Source: Alphaproteobacteria bacterium
GTDB taxonomy: Bacteria; Pseudomonadota; Alphaproteobacteria; JAEULC01
DNA: 44,319 nucleotides
Reading direction: 5' to 3'
NCBI GenBank assembly: GCA_020846275.1
Contig: JADLEG010000307.1
Span: 1-44,319, forward strand
The translations under genes were made by a program, and so were the position numbers. Shown here piece after piece: positions 1 through 8,328 of this stretch; the stretch's first letter is position 1, and the number at the start of each line of letters is the position of its first letter. The notes below the pieces were generated by a model, which saw only the letters and a program-made list of their open reading frames with translations, was not told the origin of the DNA and ran no database searches.

Positions 1-73
1 CCGGCGCCTTGCGCGCGTCGTCGATCGCCTGCAGCAGCTCGATCGCGGCCTGGACCCGCCCGCCCGGCGTCAC
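1..73 (-). CDS. rsmB: 16S rRNA m5C methyltransferase RsmB, N-terminal fragment (cut by window edge)
   Basis: Only the first 24 codons are visible. They begin with a GTG start at 71-73 and read MTPGGRVQAAIELLQAIDDA and on to the edge. This matches the usual start of alphaproteobacterial RsmB/Sun proteins (MTPxxRxxAAIELLxxI), whose N-terminal NusB-like helix opens this way. The start lies 6 bp after the guaB stop on the same strand, so the two are probably co-transcribed. The order guaB - rsmB is common in alphaproteobacteria. The catalytic domain lies outside the window, so the identification rests on the N-terminus and context only. Confidence 0.6.
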   Translation of the reverse strand, partial: MTPGGRVQAAIELLQAIDDARKAP

Positions 74-79
74 CGCGGC

Positions 80-1543
80 CTAGCCGTCCGCGCGATAGTT
101 CGGCGCCTCGCGCGTGACGATGATGTCGTGCACGTGGCTTTCGCGCAGGCCCGCGTTGGTGATGCGCAGGAAGCGGCGGTTCTTCTGCAGATCGGCGATG
201 GTGGCATTGCCGGTGTAGCCCATGGCGGCGCGAAGCCCGCCGACAAGCTGGTGGATCACGGTCTGGGCCGGGCCCTTGTAGGGCACCCTGCCCTCCACGC
301 CTTCCGGCACCAGCTTCAGGGAATCGTTCACTTCCTGCTGGAAATAGCGGTCGGCCGAGCCGCGCGCCATCGCGCCCACCGAACCCATGCCGCGATAGGA
401 CTTGTAGCTGCGGCCCTGGTAGAGGAACACCTCGCCCGGGCTTTCGTCGGTGCCCGCCAGCAGCGAACCCACCATGGCGCAGCTCGCGCCCGCCGCCAGC
501 GCCTTGGCCAGGTCGCCGGAATACTTGATGCCGCCGTCGGCGATCACCGGCACGCCGGACTTGAGCGCCTCCTCCGCCGCGTCGAACACGGCGGTCAGTT
601 GCGGCACGCCCACGCCGGCGACGATGCGCGTGGTGCAGATCGACCCCGGCCCGATGCCAACCTTGACCGCGTCGGCCCCGGCGTCGATCAGCGCGCGCAC
701 GCCCTCGGCCGTGGCGACATTGCCGGCGATGAGCTGGGTGTAGTTGCTGACGCGCTTGATGCGCTCGACCGCGCGGATCACGCCCTGCGAATGGCCGTGA
801 GCGGTGTCCACGACGATCACGTCGACCGCGGCGTCCAGCAGCGCCTCGGCCCGCTTGAAGCCGTCGTCGCCGACGCCGGTCGCGGCCGCGACGCGCAGCC
901 GCCCCTTCTCGTCCTTGCAAGCGAAGGGATGGGCCTGGCTCTTCTCGATGTCCTTGACCGTCACCAGACCGATGCAGCGATAGGCGTCGTCCACGACCAG
1001 CAGCTTCTCGATGCGGTGCTGGTGCAGCAGGCGCTTGGCCTCGTCGCGGTCCACGCCCTCGCGCACCGTCACCAGCCCGTCCTTGGTCATCAGCTCGCTG
1101 ACCCTCTGTGTCGGGTCGGTCGCGAAGCGCACGTCGCGGTTGGTCAGGATGCCCACCAGCTTGCCGCTACCCTTGGCAACGACGGGGATGCCCGAGATGC
1201 GATGGTCCGCCATCAGCTTCAGCGCGTCGGCCAAACTCTGTTCGGGATGGATCGTGACCGGGTTCACCACCATACCCGACTCGAACTTCTTCACCCGGCG
1301 CACCTCGTTGGCCTGGCGCGCGATGTCGAGGTTCTTGTGCACGACGCCGATTCCGCCGGCCTGGGCCATGGCGATGGCCATCGCCGATTCGGTGACGGTG
1401 TCCATCGCGGCCGAGGCCAGCGGAATGCCGAGCTCGATGGTCCGGGTAAGGCGGGTCTTGGTGTCGGTTTCCGCCGGCAGCACGGCGGACGCCGCGGGCT
1501 CCAGGAGCACGTCGTCAAACGTCAGCGCTTCGCGGATTTGCAT
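80..1543 (-). CDS. guaB: Inosine-5'-monophosphate dehydrogenase
   Basis: Converts IMP to XMP with NAD+, the committed step of GMP synthesis, in the cytoplasm. The 487-residue product starts [17 protein letters not shown], the standard IMPDH N-terminus. A longer in-frame start 14 codons upstream adds residues not found in the family, so the ATG at 1541-1543 is chosen. A TIM barrel is interrupted by two CBS domains at about residues 95-205. The catalytic loop [11 protein letters not shown] places the nucleophilic cysteine at residue 303, and the flap motif [10 protein letters not shown] follows. The length is normal for the family. It lies 92 bp downstream of rlmE and just upstream of rsmB on the same strand. 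Confidence 0.97.
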   Translation of the reverse strand: MQIREALTFDDVLLEPAASAVLPAETDTKTRLTRTIELGIPLASAAMDTVTESAMAIAMAQAGGIGVVHKNLDIARQANEVRRVKKFESGMVVNPVTIHPEQSLADALKLMADHRISGIPVVAKGSGKLVGILTNRDVRFATDPTQRVSELMTKDGLVTVREGVDRDEAKRLLHQHRIEKLLVVDDAYRCIGLVTVKDIEKSQAHPFACKDEKGRLRVAAATGVGDDGFKRAEALLDAAVDVIVVDTAHGHSQGVIRAVERIKRVSNYTQLIAGNVATAEGVRALIDAGADAVKVGIGPGSICTTRIVAGVGVPQLTAVFDAAEEALKSGVPVIADGGIKYSGDLAKALAAGASCAMVGSLLAGTDESPGEVFLYQGRSYKSYRGMGSVGAMARGSADRYFQQEVNDSLKLVPEGVEGRVPYKGPAQTVIHQLVGGLRAAMGYTGNATIADLQKNRRFLRITNAGLRESHVHDIIVTREAPNYRADG

Positions 1544-1635
1544 GCCAAGCCTCGCCGGCCGTGAGGATGGCGGCGCATCATACACGGAACGCCCGGGCGA
1601 ACAAGGAAATCCCCCGGCGGTTTTCGCGGGGCGGA

Positions 1636-2364
1636 TCAGCGTTTGCGGAACCCCGTGGCGACCAGGTAGAGCTCGGCCGAATCCTTGCGGCTGGCCGGCG
1701 GCTTGGCGTGGCGCACCTGGGTGAAGTCGCGCTTGAGCCGCGCCAGCAAGCTTGCCTCGGCCCCGCCCTGCAGCACCTTGCCGACGAAGGCGCCGCCCGG
1801 CGCCAGCACCTCGGCCGCGAATTCAACCGCCGCTTCCAGCAAGTTCATGATGCGCAGGTGGTCGGTTTGGGCATGGCCCGTGGCGGACGGGGCCATGTCG
1901 GTCAAGACTACGTCGGCGGGCCGTCCCAGGGCCTCGGTCAGCCGTCTCGGCGCGTCCTCGGCCAGGAAATCGCCCTGCAGCAGCACCGCGCCCGGGATCG
2001 GGTCCATCGGCAGCAGGTCGATGCCCACCACCCGGCCCGGCCCGCCATCGTCGGATTTCGCCCGCGCGACCGCCACCTGGGTCCAGCCGCCCGGCGCCGC
2101 GCCGAGGTCGATCACCGCCGCCCCGCGCTTGAGAACGTGGAAGCGATCGTCGAGCTCGATCAGCTTGTAGGCGGCGCGCGAGCGATAGCCCTGGCGCTTG
2201 GCCTCGGCGACGTAGGGATCGTTGAGCTGGCGATTGAGCCAGAGCATCGAGGATAGGCTGCGGCCCGACTTGGAGCGCACGCGCACCGCCTTGTCGCGCG
2301 CCCCGCGCATCGCGGCCCCGCGAGCCGTGGACGAGCCGGACGGGCCCTTGGACTTGCCCTGCAT
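1636..2364 (-). CDS. rlmE: 23S rRNA (U2552-2'-O)-methyltransferase RlmE (FtsJ/RrmJ)
   Basis: Methylates the 2'-O of U2552 in the A-loop of 23S rRNA during 50S assembly, using SAM. The 242-residue protein has a basic N-terminal tail (to about residue 30), then [20 protein letters not shown] and RSRAAYKL, which holds the first catalytic lysine. SAM motif I is [13 protein letters not shown], followed by [10 protein letters not shown] (catalytic Asp), GKVLQGG (second Lys) and [10 protein letters not shown] (Glu), completing the K-D-K-E tetrad. The reading frame stays open far upstream through the ppx region, but that extension is shadow; the ATG at 2362-2364 gives family length. It starts 8 bp after the ppx stop, so it is the second gene of that operon. 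Confidence 0.95.
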   Translation of the reverse strand: MQGKSKGPSGSSTARGAAMRGARDKAVRVRSKSGRSLSSMLWLNRQLNDPYVAEAKRQGYRSRAAYKLIELDDRFHVLKRGAAVIDLGAAPGGWTQVAVARAKSDDGGPGRVVGIDLLPMDPIPGAVLLQGDFLAEDAPRRLTEALGRPADVVLTDMAPSATGHAQTDHLRIMNLLEAAVEFAAEVLAPGGAFVGKVLQGGAEASLLARLKRDFTQVRHAKPPASRKDSAELYLVATGFRKR

Positions 2365-2372
2365 GATCGGTC

Positions 2373-3437
2373 CTAGCGGCCGGCGCCGTGGCGCATCAGC
2401 CCGACCAGGATGCCTTCGCGCACGCCGCGGTCGGCGACGCGCAGCGAGCCCACCGGCCAGGTGCGGCAGATCGCGGCCAGGATGGCGCAACCGCCGACCA
2501 CCAGGTCCGCACGCTCGCGACCGATGCACGGCTCCGCCGCGCGGCGGTCGCCCGACATCGCCGCCAGGTTCTGGCTCACGCGCTCGATATCCACGAAGCA
2601 CAGGTAGCTGCCGTCGACATAGTTGCGGTCGTAGCGCGGCAAGCCGAAATGCACGCCCGCCAGGGTCGTGACGGTGCCGGACGAACCCAGCATCTGCACG
2701 GCGCCCTCGGCGATCTTGCGGGCGATGCCGTGGCGTGCCTCGAACGGCGCCAGCAGCGCCGCTACCTCGGTCGCCGTTTCCTCGTACCAGGCAACCAGCG
2801 ACGCCAGGTCGCCCTGGCGCTCGGCCAGGCCGACCACGCCATAGGGCAGCGACACCCAGTCGATCAGCTCCAGCGCGCCCTGCGCGCCCAGCTTCAGCCA
2901 CAGCAACTCGGTGCTGCCGCCGCCGATGTCGAACACCAGCGCATAGGGCCGCGCGCGGTCGAGCAGCGGCGCGCAGCCCGCGAGCGCGAGCTCGGCCTCC
3001 TCGCGCGAGGAGATGATCTCCAGCACCAACCCGGTCTCGGCCTCGACCCGGGCCACGAAGTCCTGGCAGTTGCGCGCCCGCCGGCACGCCTCGGTCGCGA
3101 CGTGCCGGGCATGGGTTACCCGGCGCTTGCGGATCTTCGAGGCGCAGACGCGCAACGCGTCGATCGTGCGCCGCATCGCCTCCTCGCCAAGCTCCTCGGT
3201 CTGGCCCAGGCCTTCGCCCAGGCGGACGATGCGCGAGAACGCATCGATGACGCGGAACCCGTCCTCGCGCGGGCGGGCGACCAACAGACGGCAATTATTG
3301 GTCCCCAGGTCGAGCGCGGCGTAAACGCCGGAGCTCCAGCCCCAGGGATCGTCGGGCGCGCCTTCAAAGGACCGCCGGAACGCCGGTTGCGCCCCGTCGC
3401 GGTCCGACCGCCGCCATGGCCTCAGGTACCCAGCCAC
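2373..3437 (-). CDS. ppx: Ppx/GppA-family phosphatase (exopolyphosphatase or pppGpp pyrophosphatase)
   Basis: Cytoplasmic sugar-kinase/actin-fold phosphatase that removes terminal phosphate from polyphosphate or pppGpp. The 354-residue protein carries the phosphate-1 motif YAALDLGTNNCRLLVARP, the loop ATEACRRARN, the catalytic-Glu region ISSREEAELALAG, the phosphate-2 motif VFDIGGGSTELLWL and the SSGTVTTLAG segment. It is the short, single-module form usual in alphaproteobacteria, without the C-terminal HD domain of E. coli Ppx. The first possible start is a GTG at 3435-3437. The first 38 or so residues are poorly conserved in type, so the start is uncertain. It heads ppx - rlmE, with guaB and rsmB behind. 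Substrate choice between polyphosphate and pppGpp cannot be told from sequence. Confidence 0.92.
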   Translation of the reverse strand: MAGYLRPWRRSDRDGAQPAFRRSFEGAPDDPWGWSSGVYAALDLGTNNCRLLVARPREDGFRVIDAFSRIVRLGEGLGQTEELGEEAMRRTIDALRVCASKIRKRRVTHARHVATEACRRARNCQDFVARVEAETGLVLEIISSREEAELALAGCAPLLDRARPYALVFDIGGGSTELLWLKLGAQGALELIDWVSLPYGVVGLAERQGDLASLVAWYEETATEVAALLAPFEARHGIARKIAEGAVQMLGSSGTVTTLAGVHFGLPRYDRNYVDGSYLCFVDIERVSQNLAAMSGDRRAAEPCIGRERADLVVGGCAILAAICRTWPVGSLRVADRGVREGILVGLMRHGAGR

Positions 3438-3705
3438 GTCCGTATGCCCCGTTCTCTGGTGCGGGACCGCCCGGCCGGTTGCTTTCTAAGGCCCGCCGGG
3501 CGCTTGGCCGTCACCATAGCGCAACAAACCACCCCGTCGCCACAAAGCTGATTCGCCAGCCGGAACCGGGCCCGGAAGGGCGCCCGAGCCGCTCGGAGGG
3601 GCAGAACACCCCGGACGGTCTACCCAGGGCGCGGGGGATGTGCTAATGACCGCCCCCGCGGTCCGGCAGCCCCGAAGGGTCCCGCCGGCAACCCGCAGAT
3701 CCCGG
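3438..3705. other. Intergenic region between divergent ppx and tRNA-Gln
   Basis: This 268-bp stretch must hold the ppx promoter (leftward) and the tRNA promoter (rightward). No convincing coding frame was found. A weak minus-10-like GCTAAT at 3642-3647 lies about 60 bp before the tRNA, followed by very GC-rich sequence of the discriminator type common at stringently controlled tRNA promoters. No matching minus-35 box stood out, so the promoter is not called as a separate site. Confidence 0.4.
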
Positions 3706-3779
3706 TGGGGGATCGTCTAACGGTAGGACAGCGGACTCTGACTCCGCCAGTCTAGGTTCGAATCCTAGTCCCCCAACCA
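3706..3779 (+). tRNA. tRNA-Gln(CUG)
   Basis: A full cloverleaf can be drawn. The acceptor stem TGGGGGA pairs with TCCCCCA (3706-3712 with 3769-3775). The D-stem is GTC/GAC. The anticodon stem GCGGA/TCCGC encloses loop CTCTGAC with anticodon CTG at 3738-3740, preceded by the invariant T33. The T-stem CTAGG/CCTAG encloses TTCGAAT. The discriminator A and CCA are encoded at 3776-3779. The U1-A72 end pair and the CUG anticodon are those of glutamine tRNA. No clear rho-independent terminator follows. Confidence 0.97.
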
Positions 3780-3915
3780 ATTGATCCCGAACGGCTCTTC
3801 CAATTGTTGCGCCCGGACGTTCAACCGGCGCTATTGATTATCGCTGGCAGCCGCAACATTGTAGCGGTGGACGGCACCATGCATTGCCCACCTCCACACC
3901 ATCGGATGGAACACC

Positions 3916-6252
3916 ATGGCCTTGGAAGGCTCGCCGCGACGTCAGGATCCGCAAGAGCCCGGGTTCGTCCCGCACACCTCGCACTGGGGCGTGTTCTCGG
4001 CGCGCTGGAAGGACAACAAGCTGGAGGTGCGGCCGCATCCGGGCGATCCCGACCCAAGCCACATCCTGGGAAACTTCCCGGGTGCGCTGCGCCACCGCGC
4101 GCGGATCGAGCGGCCCATGGTCCGGCGCGGCTGGCTGGAGCGCGGGCCCGGCCCCGATCCGCGGCGCGGCCGCGACGGGTTCGTCGCGGTGTCCTGGGAG
4201 CGGGTGCTGGCGCTGCTCGGCACCGAGCTTGCGCGCGTGCGCGACCGGCACGGGCCGGGCGCGGTCTTCGGCGGCTCCTATGGCTGGGCCAGCGCCGGGC
4301 GCTTCCACCACGCGCAGAGCCAGATCCACCGCTTCCTCAACACCGCGATGGGCGGCTATGTGAAGTCGGTCAACAGCTACAGCTCGGGCGCCTCCTCGGT
4401 GATCCTGCCGCAGGTACTCGACGAGTACGAGGACCTGACCAAGCGCAACGTCACCTGGGAGCAGATCGCCGAGCACAGCGACGTCGTGCTCGCCTTCGGC
4501 GGCATGGCGTTGAAGAACAGCGCCGTCGCCGGCGGCGGCATCAGCCAGCATGTCGAGCGCGGGGCGATGGAACGGGCGCGCAAGCGCGGCTGCTCGTTCG
4601 TCCTGGTCGGCCCCTTGCGCTCCGACCTGCCGGAGGAAGCCGGTGCGGAGTGGATCAGCGCCGTTCCCGGAACCGACACGGCCTTCATGCTGGGCCTGGT
4701 CCACACGCTGGTCGCCGAAGGCCTGCACGACCAGGCCTTCCTCGATCGCTGCACCGTCGGCTGGCCGGTCTTCGAGCGCTACCTGCTGGGAGAAACCGAC
4801 GGCCGGCCCAAAGACGCGGCCTGGGCCGCCGGCATCACGGGTGTTCCGGCCGACGCGATCCGCGCGCTCGCGCGGCGCCTCGCCGGCCGCCGCACGCTGA
4901 TCGTCGTGGCGCATTCGCTGCAGCGCGCCGAGCATGGCGAACAGCCTGCCTGGATGGGCGCCGTGCTGGCGGCGGCACTCGGCCAGATCGGCCTGCCCGG
5001 CGGCGGCTACGGCTACGCCCTTGGCGCCATCGGCTACTACGGCCGGCGCTTGAACGCCGTGCCGATCCCGACCCTCGCGCAAGGCCGCAACGGCGTGCTC
5101 GACTTCATCCCGGTCGCGCGCATCGCCGACATGCTGCTGCAGCCCGGCACGACCTACCGCTACAACGGCGAGACCCGGACCTACCCGGACATCCGCCTCG
5201 TCTACTGGGCCGGCGGCAATCCCTTTCATCACCACCAGGACCTCAACCGGCTGCGCCGCGCCTTCGCCCAGGTCGACACGTTCGTGGTGCACGAGCTCGC
5301 CTGGACCGCGACCGCGCGCCACGCCGACATCGTGCTGCCCTGCACGATGACGCTGGAGCGCGAGGACATCGGGGCAAACAGCAACGATCCGCTGCTGGTC
5401 CCGATGCATCCCGTGCTGCCGCCCGGGGGCGAGGCGCGCGACGACTACGCGATCTTCGCCGACCTGGCCGAACGGCTGGGCGCGCGCGAAGCCTTCACCG
5501 AGGGGCGCACGGTGCGCCAGTGGCTGGCGCATCTCTACGAACCGACGCGACAGGCCCTGGCCGCGTTGGGCCAGCCCGCGCCGGACTTCGATTCTTTCTG
5601 GCGCAGCGAGGGCCTGGCCCTGCCGCAGCACGCGGACGACGGCGGCAAGCTGCGCCGATTCCGCGAAGACCCGATGGGACACAAGCTGCCGACCCAGAGC
5701 GGCCGGATCGAGGTGTTCTCGGCCAGGATCGATGCGCATGGCGACCCGGATTGCCCCGGCCATCCGGCGTGGCTGAAGCCTTCGGACGTGCCGAGCGCGA
5801 CGGCGCCGCTCTACCTCGTCGCCAACCAGCCGGCGACGCGTCTGCACAGCCAGTTCGATTTCGGCGGTTTCAGCGACGGCGCCAAGCTTCGCGGCCGCGA
5901 GGTCGCGACGATGCACCCCGCCGACGCCGCCAAGCGCGGCATCGCCGGGGGCGACATCATCCGCCTGTTCAACGAACGCGGCGCCTGCCTTGCCGCCGTG
6001 CGCCTCAGCGACGGCATCCGCCCGGGCGTGGTGCAGCTGCCGACCGGCGCCTGGTACGACCCGATGGACCCCGCGGAAGACAAACCCCTCTGCGTTCACG
6101 GCAATCCCAACGTCCTGACGCGCGATGTCGGTACGTCCTCGCTGGCACAGGGCTGCACGGGCCAGCTGACCACCGTCGAGGTCGAGCGCTTCGTCGGCAA
6201 CCTTCCGCCGATCCAGGCCTTCGATCCGCCCGAGGCCGTGCCGGCAAACTAG
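3916..6252 (+). CDS. Molybdopterin-dependent oxidoreductase, BisC/TorA (DMSO reductase) family, cytoplasmic
   Basis: Probably reduces S- or N-oxides such as methionine or biotin sulfoxide, using bis-MGD molybdenum cofactor. The 778-residue chain opens with the family signature TSHWGVFSARW and the DPDPSHILGN stretch. It has no N-terminal Cys motif for an iron-sulfur cluster. The Mo ligand is read as Ser126 in SYGWASAGRFHHAQSQ, the Ser-ligand type of the DMSO/TMAO/biotin sulfoxide reductases. Cofactor-binding segments such as WAGGNPFHHHQDLNRL and the C-terminal VANQPATRLHSQFD follow. There is no Tat signal peptide, so it should stay in the cytoplasm, as BisC does. It stands alone, 136 bp after the tRNA, with no adjacent membrane anchor or cytochrome. 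Its electron donor is therefore not evident. Confidence 0.88.
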   Translation: MALEGSPRRQDPQEPGFVPHTSHWGVFSARWKDNKLEVRPHPGDPDPSHILGNFPGALRHRARIERPMVRRGWLERGPGPDPRRGRDGFVAVSWERVLALLGTELARVRDRHGPGAVFGGSYGWASAGRFHHAQSQIHRFLNTAMGGYVKSVNSYSSGASSVILPQVLDEYEDLTKRNVTWEQIAEHSDVVLAFGGMALKNSAVAGGGISQHVERGAMERARKRGCSFVLVGPLRSDLPEEAGAEWISAVPGTDTAFMLGLVHTLVAEGLHDQAFLDRCTVGWPVFERYLLGETDGRPKDAAWAAGITGVPADAIRALARRLAGRRTLIVVAHSLQRAEHGEQPAWMGAVLAAALGQIGLPGGGYGYALGAIGYYGRRLNAVPIPTLAQGRNGVLDFIPVARIADMLLQPGTTYRYNGETRTYPDIRLVYWAGGNPFHHHQDLNRLRRAFAQVDTFVVHELAWTATARHADIVLPCTMTLEREDIGANSNDPLLVPMHPVLPPGGEARDDYAIFADLAERLGAREAFTEGRTVRQWLAHLYEPTRQALAALGQPAPDFDSFWRSEGLALPQHADDGGKLRRFREDPMGHKLPTQSGRIEVFSARIDAHGDPDCPGHPAWLKPSDVPSATAPLYLVANQPATRLHSQFDFGGFSDGAKLRGREVATMHPADAAKRGIAGGDIIRLFNERGACLAAVRLSDGIRPGVVQLPTGAWYDPMDPAEDKPLCVHGNPNVLTRDVGTSSLAQGCTGQLTTVEVERFVGNLPPIQAFDPPEAVPAN

Positions 6253-6301
6253 GAGCCGCGGCGATAGGCCCTAGCGCTGGCCGCCCCGATCGGTTCGACC
6301 C

Positions 6302-6666
6302 CTAGCCGAGCGACACCCGCGCCGCGGTGATCTCGGCCAGCAGCGTGTCCTTCAGCAAGAAACTGCCCTGGACGCCGAAGTCGATCAGCACGTCGGCACC
6401 CTGCTGCGAGAGGTGCGACTGCAGGGCGGAAAAGGTCGTGACCCCGAAGCCGGCCATCGCCAGCTTGTCACCCTCCGCACCGTTGAAATCCAGGATCGTG
6501 TCGTTGCCGTCGCCGGCGACGAGGGCATAGGTATCGCTGCCCGCGCTCCTTCCAGGATGTCGTTGCCCGTGTTGCCGAACAGGATGTCCGCGCCGTTGAG
6601 GCCCTGCAGCGTGTCGTTGTCGCCCTGCCCGCGCAACACGTCGTTTCCGGCATTGCCGATCAACAT
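6302..6666 (-). pseudogene. RTX (hemolysin-type calcium-binding) protein remnant, frameshifted
   Basis: From the ATG at 6664-6666 the frame encodes RTX nonapeptides: LIGNAGNDVLRGQGDNDTL, NGADILFGN and TGNDILEG. It then runs out of frame. The next frame carries on seamlessly with AGSDTYALVAGDGNDTILDF and then AGFGVTTF, VLIDFGVQGSFLLKDTLLAE and VSLG before the stop at 6302-6304. Removing one CG dinucleotide from the GCGC at about 6543-6546 restores one 119-120-residue reading frame. So a 2-bp insertion (or a sequencing error) breaks it. The C-terminal part resembles an RTX type I secretion tail. No ribosome-binding site precedes the ATG, and the repeats begin only 39 bp after the upstream gene's stop. 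The gene is therefore probably also truncated at its 5' end. Confidence 0.75.
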
Positions 6667-6702
6667 CTCGCGGCCGCGAGGGATAGGGCGGCTAGCCCTC
6701 CG

Positions 6703-8262
6703 CTAGAACGACCAGCGCATCGGGACATAGGGAGCCTGCGGGTCGACATAGGCCAATGATGCCGCGGCGTCGGGCTGGTTGTTTAAGACGCCGAGCCTAA
6801 GAGCCCCCCGCAGATAGGCGACGTAGCTGACATCAGCCTTCGGGAACCGACCGTCGGGAGTTTCCTTCAGGCCCTGCTTGGCAGCAAGCTCTGCCCAGCT
6901 GCTCGCGCTGGGCACCTTGTCGTAGTAGTATTGAACCGCTTGGCTCCGAGGATAACCCGAAGCACCGTTGGTCCGCTCGATGGCCTGCCGGAATTGCCAA
7001 GCATATTGCGGGCCCCATTCCGGAAACATCCGGTAGATGCAGGCCAGCGCAGCGCTCAGCATATCCTGCTGCCAGGGGGCTACGTGATTGGGCGACTGGT
7101 CGCAGGCGATGTGCAGCTTGTTGAAGCTGTTGTTCGAGCCACCCTTAACATAAAGCCGGTCAAACTCGGTGCGATTATTCTCCAGCTTGCTCACAAAATA
7201 CGACTTTGGCAGCAGCCAGCCCGGCACCGTCTGGGTGGCCATCGCCGCGCAGGCCCAAATATGAAGGGTCCAAGCCACGCCGCGAGTTTGGTTCTCCAAC
7301 AGCAGACCTTTGCCATGACCGCGATAGGCCGGGTTCTGCGCCAGTTGGAAATAGTTCGCAGCGAACTGCAGTTCTTCCAGCAGGTAAGGATCGTAGGTCG
7401 CCAGATAGGCGGCGTGACACAAATTGGGATAGTGAGCCGTCTCCGGACGCAGGTTGTAGCCGTTGGCCGGATCATAGGAATACCAGGGGTTCGCGCCCAC
7501 GGCTGCCCGGTCGTAGTAACAGGACGCGTTCGGTTCACGATCGATCGAGACGAGGCTGCCGGTCGAATCGCGGAAATGCACGGGCATCGTCGCATGCGCC
7601 TCGGCATGCTCCATCATTAAGTCGAATGAAGAGTCATCCTGCAGCATCAGCCAACGCGCCACACGGTCGGTGACAAGGCCGATCTCCGAACGTTCCCCGG
7701 TCGTACCCATGTCGCCGATGAGGCCAAGCTCGGTCCATGTCATCGGCTTGTATTTTGCGATGCTGCCCCCGGCGTCGGCGCGTCGCGTCGCCGCCTTGTC
7801 ATAGGGCGGCACCTGTTTCGCAGCGATCAGTTCCGCCGCTGTCTTGCGTCGGGGCCGTCTGGCCGATTGCCAGCGCCAGCGTGCAGCGCCGTAGTGTTTC
7901 GGCACGGCCTGGGTCGCCACCAGGGTCGATCCATCGAATATGCGGGCCGTATAGGCGCCCAGATTCTTGTTGGTCGCGCCGAACTTGCACAACTCGAAAA
8001 CCACCTCCTGCCGCGCGCCGTCCGCATCGGGGCGGAAATCCACGTGCATCGGGACGCCTGCCGGCGCATGGCGCAGGCATTTCTGGGTGAAGGCGGGCTG
8101 AACGATGTCGCCCTTGTCGACGGCCTGGGCCTGGTCGAACTTCCAAACCGTGCCGTTGCCGAAATCGACCTCGGCGCGCAATGGACCCGCCGCGACGGCG
8201 GAAAACGCCGGCGCAACGGCGGCGGCGCCTGCTGCGGTGATCACATTGCGACGGGTCAGCAT
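6703..8262 (-). CDS. Tat-exported protein of unknown function
   Basis: I do not recognise the family. The 519-residue product begins MLTRRNVITAAGAAAVAPAFSAVAA, a typical twin-arginine signal ending in an Ala-X-Ala site near residue 25. The ATG at 8260-8262 is chosen over an upstream start because AAGAGGAA stands 8 bp before it. The first half has a beta-rich character (EVDFGNGTVWKFDQA, DGSTLVATQAVPK). The second half is helical and rich in aromatic residues (YLLEELQFAANYFQLAQ, WQQDMLSAALACIYRMFPEW), which suggests an alpha/alpha-toroid like those of glycan-active enzymes. That is a guess from character only. Base composition is lower in GC than the flanks: 26 of 60 bases at 7141-7200 against 44 of 60 at 9001-9060. 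Recent acquisition is plausible. Confidence 0.8.
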   Translation of the reverse strand: MLTRRNVITAAGAAAVAPAFSAVAAGPLRAEVDFGNGTVWKFDQAQAVDKGDIVQPAFTQKCLRHAPAGVPMHVDFRPDADGARQEVVFELCKFGATNKNLGAYTARIFDGSTLVATQAVPKHYGAARWRWQSARRPRRKTAAELIAAKQVPPYDKAATRRADAGGSIAKYKPMTWTELGLIGDMGTTGERSEIGLVTDRVARWLMLQDDSSFDLMMEHAEAHATMPVHFRDSTGSLVSIDREPNASCYYDRAAVGANPWYSYDPANGYNLRPETAHYPNLCHAAYLATYDPYLLEELQFAANYFQLAQNPAYRGHGKGLLLENQTRGVAWTLHIWACAAMATQTVPGWLLPKSYFVSKLENNRTEFDRLYVKGGSNNSFNKLHIACDQSPNHVAPWQQDMLSAALACIYRMFPEWGPQYAWQFRQAIERTNGASGYPRSQAVQYYYDKVPSASSWAELAAKQGLKETPDGRFPKADVSYVAYLRGALRLGVLNNQPDAAASLAYVDPQAPYVPMRWSF

Positions 8263-8328
8263 GGCGATATTCCTCTTTTGCTTGCTGTCGGCGGAAACCG
8301 GCACCTTAGCCGCGCGGAGCAGGCCTCG

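Noticed and set aside
128..1564. Long plus-strand open frame opposite guaB
   Set aside because: It is the antisense shadow of a certain gene in GC-rich DNA. Its product is a low-complexity run of His, Arg, Gly and Ala without any domain.
1636..3294. A 552-residue minus-strand frame spanning rlmE and most of ppx
   Set aside because: Only the last 242 residues are RlmE. The N-terminal part is an out-of-frame shadow of ppx.
3838..6099. A 753-residue minus-strand frame opposite the molybdoenzyme
   Set aside because: The plus-strand gene shows full family motifs. The opposite frame has only the composition expected from codon-reversed GC-rich coding DNA.
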